Source: Cristatella mucedo
Lineage: Eukaryota; Bryozoa; Phylactolaemata; Cristatellidae
Length of the DNA stretch: 64,000 nucleotides
NCBI GenBank assembly: GCA_009760855.2
Contig: WPIO01000023.1
Location: 4,365,501 to 4,429,500, forward strand
Reading direction: 5' to 3'
The notes under the pieces were generated by a model. That model had not been told where the DNA came from. It made no database searches and saw only the letters and a list, made by a program, of their open reading frames with translations. The number at the start of each line of letters is the position of its first letter. Position 1 is the stretch's first letter. Of this stretch, positions 1 through 15,138 are shown piece by piece. The position numbers were made by a program, and so were the translations under genes.

Positions 1-118
1 AGGGTGAGTCAGCTCGTCTGCATTCGGACAGCAATGAAGTAAGCGGATATGCCACAGCAGATGCTCACTACAGAAAGCTCACGCTGACTCTCACTTGCAG
101 TGCGGCCAGCTCGTATAC

Positions 119-164
119 CTGGACTGGCATTGTTCGAATGAAGGCAAGTGATGCATTTAAACAC
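119..164 (-). CDS. VPS8: VPS8 short exon (leftmost placed)
   Basis: Fifteen codons plus 1 nt, acceptor CACTTGTAG, donor CCAG|GTATAC. It encodes [15 protein letters not shown], matching VFEFLIRLHSAEASP. The phase-0 entry agrees with the GC-donor exon before it. The rest of the gene runs off the left edge. Confidence 0.8.
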
Positions 165-2208
165 CTACAAGTGGAAAAACAGAATCGCCTTCTTGTTGGC
201 CGATTTACCGGCATAACTACAGAGCCTCCCGAGTGACCGCACACACGTGCATGCACGCGATGGCTGTCTCAAGAGGTTCAATCTCAAGGGTCACGAGGAG
301 TTTAGGCCGAGGACCTCACTATCAACTAAGCCAACGCAGAATGCCGAAGTACTCTCGTTGTCAACATGCAAAGCCGAGTGCAAGGGCAGTAACAGCGCAT
401 ACAGCGCTAGCGCTAGAAGGAAAAAGTCCTGTTTCTAGATGACAAGATCTGCAAACTAGGTAGCCAGCCCTGGCGGTTCGTTCTGAGGCAGATTACATAA
501 TCCACAAGAAAAAGGTAGCGCCTGGCATGGCTAAAAACGCACCACAGTCAACTGCAGGCCTCCCAAGCACTACTAAAACGGTGTAGTCACTGAACGAGCT
601 ACAACTGCACGGCCAAAGCTAATAACTTGCTGTGCAATGACAAAGCACTTACTACTTGCTGCAATTCCATTCACAATAATGAGGGGAATACTAACAGACC
701 AACAGGGCAACACTTGCCTCTTGCTTCAGCTTATCTCCAAGGCTATCGGGTACACGTCGGCTGCTAGGCGGATACGCAGCACCACCTAGGCAGCAGCTGA
801 TATACACGAGTAGCTTGTGTCCTATTTTCAGTTGGGAGTCTGCAAAATCATATCGCAATGCGAGGGCTAAATAAACGAATTGTCAAAATAGAAAGTCTTA
901 CGAAGAACAATTCTCTTGGACCAACCAAAGACAATACGAAGGTCAAACCTGGAACTATTCAGCCCACAATGCCATAACCACGACCAAGTTGTGTTAAAAA
1001 CAAAGATGTGATTTAAAGAATGCCAATTTTTCATCAATGGAACTTTACAAGGCTGTCCAGCAATCTACATTAATTTACACGTTACGCCCAAGAGCAGTTT
1101 ATTAAGCACTGCCTATGCTTCGAGCATTGCACACATAATCTTCTTACTTAAGTCGGTTAGCTTTGCCTATACCAACCTCAAATCTTTTGGAGACCGAAAC
1201 TTAAGTTCATATGCTCCTAAAGCTTGGAACTCACTCTCGAAAGATGTAATGATAGCCCTGACTTGATGACATTTAAAAGAAGCTATAACGCACCCGTTCC
1301 TCGCAGCATTTTTGGGTCCATGTGAATTGCCCTTTGCATGCTTATGCATGCTGACACTGTGCTTTGCATCACTAAGCAATTGAGATGCTTCCTATACTGC
1401 AAATGTCCAGTGCCTAGAAACAGACTTAGTTCTCTTAGGGTGCTATATAAATGTCTTATTGACATTGTTATAATGTAATGCCAGTGGAAACTGTTAAGCA
1501 AAATCTAAGCATGTGGGTAATTTTTAGGTCGACGACATGGACAAATCCAACTAATATTGGCAGTATGTATGTATGCATGTATGCATCTCCGTCTGTAACT
1601 CCACAAAGTCATAAAGACCATGTGGGTGTTACGAAGGAGAGTTTTGTATAGCCTAAGCGGCCTATACCACAGCCTAAGCGACTTTCGGTACGCATTCGGT
1701 AGCCAACAGACTTTGTGATGTCAGTCCATCAGGTCAAGGGATGTCGTGACGATGCCAGTCAGGAGTGAGTTCAGGGCTTTGGGAGCATACAAACTAATGG
1801 CATGGTCTCCAAAGGATTTGAGGCTCTTACAAGGTGTAGCTAAATGATTCAATTCAGAAAAGCGGGTGATACGTTGCCTAGCCTGGGTGGGGGGAGTAGA
1901 TACGGATAAGTAGGCTGGAGGCAAAGAATGAAGGGACCTACAAGTTAGTGACAGAACCTATATAGTGTCAAACTGACAGAGAATGCTCGATGCCACACCT
2001 GCATCTAGCTGCACTTTGTAGCGCTCCTCCTTAAAAGCTGTGATGATAAAAACGGTTCGTGTTCTTAAAACCATTAGTTGGAAGAGCTATGTATGTGTTT
2101 GTGCACTGCTTTGCCGTGGCTTTGTGCCAAAAGAAGGTCTCACAGTCACAGTCAGATATATGCACATACATATATACACAAACACACACACATGCACGTG
2201 CATGCACA

Positions 2209-2250
<42 letters not shown>

Positions 2251-5200
2251 TATATACATAACTATTTTGTATGGTATCCTAAGAGAACTTTGCATGCTGA
2301 CCCTGTGTATTTTACCTCTAACCATTTTATACATGTTGTTATTGAGCATGAGTTACCACTAACCATTCGATCATGCTTCGTTTGCAGCATACGTAAAATG
2401 CCGAGAAAAAGATTGAGTACTCTGAGGGCGATTTAATAAATGTATCATGACTATTGATCTCTATGCAGGTGCTTCACATGAGCCACAGGGTTTGAACCCA
2501 CAACTGTGTTCCACAAATGCATTTACCATGACCTTGGTGGTTAAAGGCAAGCACCTTAATCACTGGGCCAATCATGTGTGGCATCCACATTTCAGGTATT
2601 TCAGTGAAAATCTCACACACCTAAAACAAAGGCTTTCATACATTGATTGCTTTCATGAAAAACTGCTGTCTTCTTCTTGTGGAGGTAAGTTACAAATACA
2701 TGCACGAAAAATGAATGTGGGTAATTAAAGGTATGGCAAAGTAGCTCACTGTCCATTTTGAATCGCATAAATGAGGATGTGATAAAGAATGAGAACACCT
2801 AAAGCAATGAGGCCTGGTACCTAAATGATTGACCATCGGCTGTTTTAGCCAATTTGATTGCACGAGCAGCTGACAGCCATATGAGAATTTGAGAGGAAGT
2901 GGAAAGTGCACAAGGAAAACGCTCAACAATCCAGCCAGAGCTGCCTGTTCCACATCTGCACAAGCAAGAGAGGTTCAAGAAACCGTTGGGATTGATTTAT
3001 CTTTACTTGCCCTGTACCAGAATATACCTATCAACGGCAATTTCCAGCAAGTAAAGCAAAATAATGGCAGCTCTTATTATGAAAGAAACATTAACTCCCA
3101 TAGCACAAAGGTTTACAGTTGTACCACCCGGAAACTTCTAGGTCAAACCACCTGGCCAGGGCTCAGTAGATCGGCAACAGCCATAAGCACGTGATGCATC
3201 GGCTTGTACACCAGATGCTGTACGGTTCTGCAGTATAAGCAGAAAGGACGTGCAGTGAATTGCTAATCTAGGGTTGCATTGCTTCAATCATATGCAGGCA
3301 AAGCTATGCACTTAGCATGCACGAGCTGATGGTTGCAAGAAATTAGGCAGTATTTCTCTCAGTCATGCACATAAACCTTAGACTATGCTTGTATAAGGGT
3401 ACTAATGCTAAAATAATACGGGAGTTTGTGGCATCGCATCAAGATCACTACAATTCCCTTTATTCATAACTTCAGGCCTAAGACCTGAATCGTTCAAAAT
3501 TGGCGTAAAACTCGGGAGCTCGGCTAACCTGCCTCAACTGCATAGCTGCCACATCATACCACTTCTGTATGGGCATCATTGCCTCCCAATGATTCGTAGC
3601 ATTACTTTCAAGGTCCCCTCTTTGACCTACAGGTTGCTCCAATCACACCAGCCTACATCTCAGACTTCATTGCTCCTCCAGTCACGTGCTCTTGCACCAC
3701 CAACTTCTCGGCTTCCCGTCCTCTCGTGGTTCCGAGTACTAAACTAAAATCTTTGCTGATCAGGCCTTCAGTTCGAATCTGCCCAAATTTTGGAGCTGTT
3801 TCGGGCTTCAGTCACCACTTAAATTGGCTTTGGAACATTTAAGTCTCAGCTAAAGATGCAACTGTTTTGCTCAGATTTCCATGCACTCACACGAACATAT
3901 CTTTTTTGCTCCTGTGTTTCACACATTTCCCTGTGCAAGATTCAGTGCATGCTACTAGCAAGGGGTCCTGCTAACAAGTGGACCTGAGTTATGCTTTTGC
4001 AAGCTTCTCTACACATGATACCTGAGTGCTTTTGCATGCTTGCCTACACTTAACTTGCTTGCTATCCGATTTGGTTAGTGCTTGTCTCACATCGAGTTTT
4101 ATACTACCAGGATAAAGCCTTGGTTCACTAGGGTACTACACAAAATACTTATTATTATTATATTGTTCGAAGTCTTAATGCATTTCAAGTAATTCCGCCA
4201 AGCTCAAATGTAATGGCCTTATGCAGTATCCATACCACTGGGTTCAGCATTGCTTAATGGCTACCTAAGTTTGACGGCCACTTTGTCAGAGGTGATCAAC
4301 TTCCGAATTGGCATTTAGTCGGGAAAAATGACAAAGTCGGGATTTTCAGGTAGGAGGCAAGCCCTGCCAACAATTATAAACACGGTGGAAATTGCAAGTC
4401 TTGTATTGGTGAGCAGCAACTTCATATAGATTGAAAGCATGTGATACTCTCATCATTCGTCACCATCGCACCTGCTTCTTCCTCAACATAAAAAAGAAAA
4501 CCAATCTTTGTTTGTACTGCACGCTAAAATAACTTGATCTCAATCAAAGCGCTTTAGCTAAGCCAAAGGGCTCGAACCCAAGAAACTGGTATTCAAAGGC
4601 AAGCACCTTATCTCTGGGCCAAACCACGGCATGCAACAGCACGGTATTGTTCAGGTAGTCCCCACCCATCGCCGTTCGAAATGATGTCAAGATAAGTTTT
4701 AATATGCTCAATATACGTTCGGTCTTGGCGGTTGACACAGGCAATGTGAGGATAAGTTGCACCAGTTTCTACAATAGGTCACAGCTGGCCTCTGCTCAAC
4801 CAGGCTATGCTAGCGTGACTGCAAGATTGGAAAGCATCCTGACTCTCTTTAATGCATGTCTGAATCTATCTCCTACGAAATTTATCTGGCTGTTGTCTCG
4901 TAAGAATCAGTTCGACATATGGAAAGTCTATCTGAAGGCGAATATGGTTGCAAGCTCTACAGGGTTGTCGACTTTGAACATTAAGAAGTGTTGATGAGAA
5001 GAGATGCAAGAAGCCAGGCAGAGCATCTCCACTGAGTGCCTGTCAATTAGATATTCTGAAACTTTGTCAGCAGATCATCAGAGCCAGCGGTCCGCATCTC
5101 CACCAGCATCTGACTGATACGATCGACGTGCATTCTTCAGCGCCTGCCATAACTCGTGTATAATCAATAGAAAGTTTTCCGTGAGATGTAAGATTAAGAT

Positions 5201-8200
5201 GAACTTGGATGAAATCATGTCGTCGAGGAGGCATGTTGCATTCATTCTCTGCTCAGCCGTGCTACCGTTCTCTTTGACATACTAAATAACTTCATCGGTT
5301 GAGGCGAACATATCATTGCTCCTCATCTTCCGACTCACTTCATTCCCCTTGCATCATGTATCAACAAAATTTGCATTTGGATGGCTACTCAAATCCTGAA
5401 GCTTAACTATGATCAGACTAAGCTAATAGCTATGGGTCAACATAGTGTCACAAAAGTTGGAAGACCTGAACCTCAAGATTGGTTTAACTAACATCACTAA
5501 AGTGACTGCCTGTAAATCTAGGCATTCTATTTCAAAATGACTTGTCACTAGATGAGCACATTTCCTCCACTGTCAAGTCGGTCAACTTTCAGCTAAGGAA
5601 CTGCTCATCTCAGCGTTCTGCAGAGGCGGCCTTCTTCTCATGGCAGCAAGCTCGACGTCCCACTTGCAACTGAATGTGAGGAGCCCCAGGAAGTCGCTGT
5701 GGTGGAGAGACTCGGTCGACTAATCGTGGCACCGACAGGGCAGGCTGGCACTCATTAGGAATCGTATTTCACCAAGTGATCATTGCAATCGAGTTCAATT
5801 TTCAGCAATTACCTTGGCCGTCTGTTTCTTAATACTGCACTTTCCTGTAATTATATGTGCCTCCTTGTTCATCAGGTCAATAGCCTTTGCATTGCCTTGC
5901 TTAGATGCGACTGGTGGCTGGCTTGATGGACGGTTAAGTTTGAAATATTCTCTGCCGACCTTTCCAGTTACAGAACCCAATCGTGGTGAATGAGTCACAG
6001 TCACGCGAGAAAGGGAAAAGTAAAGACGGGAAGCAGTAAATATTCTCTTCAATAAAGGAATATTCCAGCCACTTATACAGCTGAAACTAGAATGGCTGAG
6101 ACCGATGCACAAAATTTTTCGAATTTCCGGTTTATTTATACGGCGTCATCAAATGCACGTGGTCTAATGTAATGTAATGTACCTACGTCTGGAACTACAT
6201 GAAGTCACCAAGACAAAGTGGGCATTATTCAGGAGAATTTTCTATAGCCCACTAAAAGCCTAAGTGGCATTCGGTACGCATGTGATAGCCAACAGACTTC
6301 ATCTCATGCAACAAACAGAAAGTGAGAAGCACAGCTGAGTCAGGAGGGCGATCAAGGAAGTTTGTAGCATGGAAGTAGCCACACAGGACTGCTGAAAATG
6401 ATTTGCCACAGTTGGCAGCCAGAGATGGTCGCAGAAGGAACCAGCCTTAAAGCAAGTACAAAATGACAGATCTCATCGACGACGTCAAGATCATACGTCG
6501 ACATGGCAGGTCTCGACCCGGGATCTCGTTGAATGCCAAGAACCCCAACGGAGCCGTGATGGCCCAGGAGGTAAGGTGCTCGCTCTTCACGACCGAAGTC
6601 GTGGTTCGAATCCTGCAGTGGGCGATCCTTTATTGCCAACTGCAAGCGGTGGTGACAGCCGCTAAGGCTCTTCTGCTGCTACACAAATGAGGCTGTTAAA
6701 ATAAGCTAATATGTTTGGCTATAGATTACGGAGTTGAAGGCCGGCATCACCAGGACCTGGCTGTGCTGATGAAGGCAATAAAGCTGAAGTGGCTCAACAT
6801 TTTGTTGTCTTGACGCTATACCTCCAGATTTCTGATAGCATAGCACCGGTATAAAAATTGCAGCAGGAGCATCATCTTGACTCGAGGAGTTAAAGTAAAA
6901 CGACAGAATCCTACTTTGAGCCACACATCTCTTGCATTAGTACAGCTAGAGATGATGATGACTGGTTTATGGCTGGCAGTGGATGATGTGATGAACGGTG
7001 TTAGAGCCGTTAGACAACGGCCAGCATCCTGATGATGCCTACTGCTTTCAGGGCATTTGCATGACACACTATATCTGCATCGGCGACGCGGGTGTGCAGC
7101 CAGTTGGATTGAGCGAGGGCTTACTGCTTAAGGGCATTTATTTATGTCGGATATCCATTTCCGACAATTCCTATAGGACTGCCGGGCATTTTGAGGCTTT
7201 AGGGGTTGACCCTAGATATTAAGTGAGCAAGGGGAGACCGACCAAGACGGATAATAAGAAGAATAATAATAATACACTTGATAAAAACCCCCTCATAGAA
7301 CTCAATCTCTTTCTAGGCACTTTACATTTGCTGCAAAGGAAACGTGATCGAATGGTGAATGGTATCATTATTGATAAACGACATGAATGACATGGTTAGG
7401 GGCAACATGCACAGGGTCAGCATGCAAGTGTAGTTAGTGGCAGCATGCACAGTGTCAGAACACATAAGCACATAAAAGACGAATCACAAGGACCCACTAA
7501 ATGCTGTCCTAAATAGGGGAGTTTTAAGTTCTTTTTAAACGTGGTCAAGTCAGGGAATTTCGTGACGCAAGTCGGGAGTGAGGTTCCGGGCTTTGGGACC
7601 ATACGAACTAAATGAGCTGTCTCCACAGGATTTGGGGTTTGTACGAGGTATTGGTAAATAGTTGGATTCCGAAAAGCAGGTGGTACGATGCTTGGCCTGG
7701 TGGGGGAGTAGATCTGAGAGATAGGCTGGAGCCAAAGAATGAAGGAACCTAAAAGTGAGCGACAAAACCTTGAATTCGATCCGCTGCTTGACTGGTAGCC
7801 AGTGCCGGTCGGCGAGAAGTGGTGTGATGTGGCAACTGCGACGCTCACGACAGACAAGCCTAGCTGCAGAGTTTTGCACCAGCTGTAATCGCCTGATTCC
7901 ACATGCCGGTAGGCCTGCAAGCAGTGAGTTACAGAAGTCGAGATGGGATGTCACGAATGCATGGACCAGCTTAGACGTGGTATCCTTATCTAAACAAGCC
8001 CTAATTTTAGCAATGTTATGCAGCTGAAAGTAGGCAGACTTGATTGTGGAGCTGATGTGGTCGTCTAACGAGAGGTCACTTTGGAACATGACACCTAGAT
8101 TTCGTGCAGATTCAACAGGAGATATGCTGGCAGAGCCGATTTTGAGTGTTGGCCTTTCCAATTTCTGAATCACACTGGGTTTGCCCATAACTAGTATGTT

Positions 8201-9981
8201 AGTTTTATCATCATTTAATTTAAGAAAATTTGCTGCCATCCATGTTCGGATGTCATCAATACTTGCAGCAAGGGAGTTGAGAGAATTCGAGGTGCTCGAA
8301 GGCTGGAAGGGATCAAAGCAAAGGTACAACTGAGTGTCATCTGCATAGAAGTGAAAGCCTAGATTGTGCTTGGCAATCACATCGGCAAGAGGGAGAGTAT
8401 AAACCGTATTAAGAACCGGACCGAGCCCTGAGGTACCCCATATTTCAGAGGTGCCTCGGATGGAATAAGAGCTTGGCGTTTGAATCACCAGGGATAAAGC
8501 TGATGGTATCTATTGCTGTCGTTTTGCGACTGCTGCTACGTGCACTATACAGCGTCCGAGACTGGGACAATCAACAGACGTTGGCGTTTTCAACGCTGTT
8601 CCCGGCTGTATTAGCAAGTGACGAACTAATTTTGCACAAAAAAGACACAAGTCTAAGCCTGTTAAGTTAATGAAAAAAACAGATTTTTACAGCTGCTCAC
8701 AGGGATTATTTTTCGAGCCAGACTTCGAGTAGGGCACTGCTTAATCTCTTACCGCACAGACACACTAAATAGACCACCCGTTTAAAGGCATAGAGGAGCC
8801 ACACGAAAAAGAAAAATCCTGCTTCAAGCAGAATTGAAATGAAGAAACCTAAGAATCAGTAACACTAACCATATTAAGCTTAAGTCCTGTAACTTGGTTC
8901 GTGACGTGATTCGCTGCTACCATTCTGTCTAACTATGAACACAGTCAAATACTTTTCCTTACTGTTCTCGTAGTAGGACGGTATGAATGACCAAAGAACG
9001 AATGAGAAACATCTAGTTACCTTGTGCATCAACGGTTGGTAGTATGACATGCATTCAGTAGCAATCAGCAAAATAATAAACTCTACTCAACGAGGTCAAA
9101 ATGCAATCTTACCTGACAACTGCTTGCCAGTCTTGAGCGATTCTTGAAGCACTCCCAAAAGTTTGTGCAGAGGAGTTAGATAGTCGTGCAATCCTTCATT
9201 GTAAACGTATATAAATGCATCATACATAGAGTTGTCCCAGCATAGCTTCACTGTCTGCAATGGAATAAAGATGAACAGATTTGCATACATCCGAAAGAAC
9301 CGATGGAACGTCAAAGCGCTGTAACACTAACAGGAAGAGAAATTGACTAAGGCCTCAAAATGTAACTGGCAACGTTAGAATTAAGTAAAACGTTTATACA
9401 GCTTCTGCTTGCCTTTAAACAAAACATCTATAGCTCAGCTGAGTCGAGAGCCTCATCCTCGTTGGGATAGAAAAGCCTTGGCGCCCCTTACTCCACTTAC
9501 AGTGGGCCATTAAGAATTGACCAACACAGGATTATAAACCAAGACCTAGACCATCAAAAAATGCAAGAATCCTACTGCTGGGCTAAGATCTAGCTGGCTT
9601 TTAGTGTATACTTCATTCTTTTTATCACACACTGTACATGCATTTTGCATGTGTTCATCATTTGAATGGCTAAGCTTGGCATAGTCTTATCAGCCTTCGG
9701 TTCAGTGCCCAGTGCTGGATCCCAAAAGCCCTCCAACAGATACGTCTGCAACTCATATTGCAAGAAAGTCACACTAAAAGCTATTCTTAAGTAGCGACTT
9801 AAGGGAGGTAACAAGCTGACCTATAAAACACCTGAAAAAACCGTAAAAAGTCTCTAACAAGAGATAACAAATAAGGAGTGCAAATGTACTGAACGCCTAA
9901 GAAAGATCAAAGGGCCACTACAGAGCTGCTGCAAAGGTTTTGCTGTCTGGCGAACTGGCTGGCCAAAACCTGCTGATATGT

Positions 9982-10017
<36 letters not shown>

Positions 10018-13000
10018 AGGATTGCCGATGCTTGCTCTGCTCACTGTCGCCCATTCTCTCTAACCATGGTGCCTCTCCTTTTTAGCACCCTGGAGAGTTC
10101 ATAGACTACCCTCGGGCCTTTGGAGGCCACAGAAGCTTTAGCTCTGCAGGTCCTAGACTGTGGAACTCGCTTCCACAATTCTTACGCAGCGACAACTACT
10201 CTCCTGCTGCCGGCTATGGCTCATCCCTTTCAGCAGTCCTGAGCTGCTACTTCCATTCTACTCACTCTCACTACCTCAACTGCTCTCCTGACTCTGCTAT
10301 GCTTCCCACTTTCTCTTTGTTGTGTGAGACGAAGTCTGTTGGCTACCGAATGCGTACCGAAAGCTGCTTAGGCTATGAGTGCGCTATAAAAAAAACTCTC
10401 CTGCGTAACACCCACATAGTCTTTATGACTTTGTAGACTTACAGATGGAGATACATTACATATGCAATTCACTTTACTAACTCTTTAACACAAGACACTA
10501 CTCGCAGGTGCAGATCAACAAACTGACTGCCAAGAAGAATGGTACCACCACCTGGCAAACAGTTAAGCTGAACTGCTGCTCCATACTATCAACCGGTGAC
10601 AAGCACAACTAATGTGAAAACACAGTAATCACAAACAAATCCATCTTGCTTGCCGACATACAAAAACCGTTACCAAATTCGCTCATGCAAATGAGCCAAG
10701 ATACCTCGTGGATGTCCAGACTGATGATATCAAGATGCACAATGCACGCTTCGACACGACTCAGCATTCCCCTGTCACCAAAATGAGCAGCCAGATCTTT
10801 TATGATGACTGGCGACATCGTTGTGAGCCTTCCCTCCAGGATGTATGGTTCCAAGCATTCTAGGAAGGTGCCCCGAGCAATCACATCTTCACCAAACCGA
10901 TCGTAGAGTTTGCCGAACAGGACGTCACTAAAAGAAAATCATGATAACTGGTTCACCGGATGTGTGGTTCACCGGATGTGTGGTTCGCCGGATGTGGGGT
11001 TCACGGCAACGTTACAGTTGCCGGGTAGTATTCGTATTACAACATAGCTCCCTTCAGAAGCTGACGAAAGGTGCAACGCTGGCTTGGCGACAGTATACCA
11101 CACTCACAGGCGATCCAATAGAAGACAACAGTCCACGCATATTGGCACAACACCCTGGAATGAATAAAAGAAATAATTAGTAAATTTCAATGCACATAAG
11201 CTGTTAAATACCTACATAAGCAAGAGTACAGCACAGCGTCATATGCAAGTGCAATCGCACAGGACAGAGAGCACTTACAAAACGAAGCCAGCCCAGGAAA
11301 TATGTACCCCTGATATATCCAAACACAAATAAATCAGCAGCAATTGTTCCAGAAGATTATTAAAAAAAACAGTGTTTTCTGGGCTGAAGATTACCACATG
11401 ATACAGAACTGAAACATCATCTGATTGGTTATACTCACAAAGTTCCACTGAAGATATTGAAGCTTCGGTGAAATTTAAATGATCCCATTTGCAGATTAAC
11501 GTAATACTATAATTGCGCACCTTTTAAAAAAGTCTCCACAGCTGCTGCACGTTTCACGTTTGCAACTGACAAGCTTGCTGTTAAAGAAGGAAAAGTCGAA
11601 AGGGCCAGAGCGTAGTGGTAGGGGATGCTACCCCCTATGATCTGGCTAATTTGTCAAGATTCTGTTTCAGCTCTCCCTTAAAAAGTTCAGTCTAACCATT
11701 AAAGTAATCCTGGCAACGGCATTTAATAGGCCTGCTAAGTTATGAGTACTCCTGTTTTGCTTGCCTCTGGGTCAACATTATTTCTAAAAAAAAGTCGCGT
11801 ACTGATAGGATTGTCTGACAGACAAGAAGTCCACAAATTTAATAGCACAAATTTAACAAATTTAATAATAATAATTAATTGGACAAAAGAAATAGGGTTT
11901 TGGACATCCAACACAAAGCTCACAACTAATTATTAAGTTAGTGGGTGGATGCAATTCGGCTCATTAGCCTTACATATGGATGATTTACAGATAGGGTTGG
12001 GAGGGCAGGGGTGACCGACCCCCAAATCTATCTGGAAAGAGTATGCCTGGCAGACACGATTACCATATTACCTCATATTTGACACTTCACCTCGCTTATA
12101 AAGAATCTACAGTATGCATTCGATTTCATTACCTGTCGTGGTACAAGTAGCTCAACCGGCCATCGAGATAGACCAGGTTCCATTCCTGGTCTGCCTTGCT
12201 GAGTTTTTGCGACTTAAGTCCACGAGCAGCCGACCGGCGAGTTAATAATCCAGACCTACTCACGGGTACTAATAGCACCCATGTCAAAGACAAGTGTTCA
12301 CATATAATTCCATGGTACAAGCACAACCATGTGGAGCTCGGTTTTAGCTTTTAACTGTGCTTCTTTCCTGCATGCTCTAATTAAGGATGCTAATGAAAGG
12401 TGAGAAGGAGATCTGAAACACTTCGAGAAATTGCAGTCAGCCTGTGACAAAAAAGCTGGCAATGGGATCAAGCAACTTTCCCAGAAACTGAGAGAGGAAC
12501 CGTTGTTTTTGGATGCCATGTTTTCTTTAGGTCCGTCAACTAAAGAGTCAGGCATGGGTCAATAGAAAGGTCAGAAAGAACGCTAGCGCTCCATTGTAGC
12601 TAGGTAGGAGTTTACCTATCATACCATTGCGTGGAGTAGTTGGATTGGAAACCAATCTCTAGCAACAGTGAACATAGATTCCTTGTTACATGAAACTTGA
12701 AACTATTGAACATAGAGGAATAACATATTGAGGAAAATCACTACATGCTGCTTACTTTTTTGTAAAAAAAAACTATGTTAATGCTTAGGAGCTTGACTAC
12801 AACTTCCTAACACATAATGGTATAGCTCATCTAAGATAAGGATTCCATCCCTTAGCAAAATCTTGGCAGTACTAACTTTTGTAAACTAAAGAGATCATTC
12901 CCTGCAATACTACTTTGTACAATGCAATGGTCCGAATAAGTCCATTGTTCTATCGTCAGCAAGAGAACACTATTTATCCGATATTCGTTTCTCTAGTTAC

Positions 13001-14860
13001 CCGAATAATCCTTAATGGATCTGCAAGAGTAAGTCCCGCACACTCACCAGCAAAGATGATACCGTTTCGCAAGCGGAGTGGTAAAAAGTGCTACCGTGTT
13101 TCCGATGCAACTACATTCAAGACCCACGTGCCACGGTCACCTTTTAGCATCCGGTGTCCTTCTTTTCTGTTGTTAGCTACAGCGAGTTTCTGTCAGCTCC
13201 TCAGTACAACATCTTCTGAGAGTTCGGCAACAAAATGGTAATTAATGGCAGACAGACACCAAGCATCGGTCATGCTCACTTGTGAATGTGTTTTACAGCA
13301 GTGAACAATTAAATAAGATCAAGTGCTTTCATAGCTCCATGTAGCCTTAACAATCAAGTTCGTGAGCAAGAATCGCCGAGCAAGCAAGCTGCCCAACCTA
13401 TAATGCATCGGCGCAATCAGAACCAAAAAAAAAAAATATTAAACACATATTCAGGAGGGTGTGCGACTAGCAGGCTCCAGGCCTCCGATAGAGCTGGAGC
13501 TGGAGCTACCGTCAGCCAGGACGCCCCACACCTAGGAGCCCACGCTAAGCAACCTCGGGTACACTAAGCAAGGATTTGACCACATTGCTGTTGCCAACGA
13601 TGCAAAAAGTGTGATTCCAAACGTAGGCTGTAATGTCCTATTAGACTGCTGCAAGCATGGTTGACAGGCGACAATAGGTTAGACAGTAGATCGCCAACCA
13701 ATTGCCAATAGATCAGTGTTCATCACAAGCTGGCGATAAGCCTGTAAAAACTCAGACTGTGACTCTATTTGCCGAACTGTGAGAGAGTGAGAGAAGGTGA
13801 TAGATAGATGGAGAGAGCAAGAAAGAGAGGCACAGAGGTAATGCACGCTTGATCATCCGATGATCTCAATTTAACTGCCAGCAGCCAAAAAATTCAATTA
13901 CTGCTACATATGCAACGAAATTTTAAGACATGTCTAGGCAGTAATCCTTTTGCCGTGCAGCCGAACATTAGCACTACAAAACTTCCCAAGTGAGTGGGCC
14001 TAAAGTATTTCGGCCGTTCACATATGCAAGAGAGGTTTAGTAGTCACGTTGTTTCAATTTGGTTGATAACGGGCACTTAGGGCCGTGCACTTCTGAAAAT
14101 GCAAGATTGGCAACATTGTGACTACTGAGGTAGATTGCCTACTACTTTGCAAATTCAATCGACCAACTTTTTTCGTTCCGACTAAACATCCGGGCCAGTA
14201 CATGCCTGCTTGGCTGCCCACGTGGGTGCATGTGCGTCTACTAGCATGCATTCTCGGTGCGTGCCCGAGTGCAAACAGATGTAGACCTGCACTACGCTGG
14301 ACTTCTAAGTTGGTGGTTGCCGTTACTTTCAGTTGCGCAGTCTGCAGCAAATGAGGCTGCATAGTACGACTACCCTAGCGCTGAAAAAGGCACCTTCAAG
14401 AAGTTCCAGCAGGCACTTCACAGACAGCCGGTTTCAACTGCCATGAAGATGTCTGTAGAAAACTCGGGCTCCCCGGCCCACAAGCGTGACTAAAGTGCAT
14501 TCCAAACTCAAATAACAAAGCCTGGGTAAAAAAAAGTGCTGAATTAGGCATCTCGACGTTTTGAATTGGTTTTCATCTATGTTCACACTCGAATACCACA
14601 TGTCACATCAAGGGCAAAAAAATCAGTCTGCGCACAGTGGCTGATCAGGCTGATGTAGGCCCAAAAAAATAAGAGTGCACAAGGTACCGATCATCAGAGA
14701 ACCAATAAAATATGGTTGGGCACTAATAGGGCCCGAGCCTAGGCACAAAGGTAATGCCACGCTGCCGGGCCTTTAGCATGGCTATGAGCCAGCTAGCTTC
14801 CCGCACACTCGGTAGCAGCAAGCAGTCTGCAACGTACACACAAACACGCACGAGCACGCA

Positions 14861-14917
<57 letters not shown>

Positions 14918-15105
14918 GCACAGGTACACACACAGGCACACACACATTTTGCATGCTGACCCTGTGCATGCCACCCCTAACCATGTTATTCATTTTGTTT
15001 GTTTTTCAAGCTTGATTTTACTTACCATTCAATTGCATTTCCCTTTGCAGCAAATGTAAAGCGCCTAGAAAGAGATTAAGTTCTCTGAGGGCGCTTTATC
15101 AAGTA

Positions 15106-15138
<33 letters not shown>

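Noticed and set aside
12129-12326. Minus-strand frame ending [16 protein letters not shown] at a GTAATG donor, tried as the missing VPS8 exon
   Set aside because: The exit phase fits, but the peptide does not resemble the expected hydrophobic segment and the acceptor is weak. Kept only as a fallback.
13900-13990. Minus-strand KDYCLDM stretch tried as the missing VPS8 exon
   Set aside because: Stop codons lie on both sides and no usable splice sites are present.
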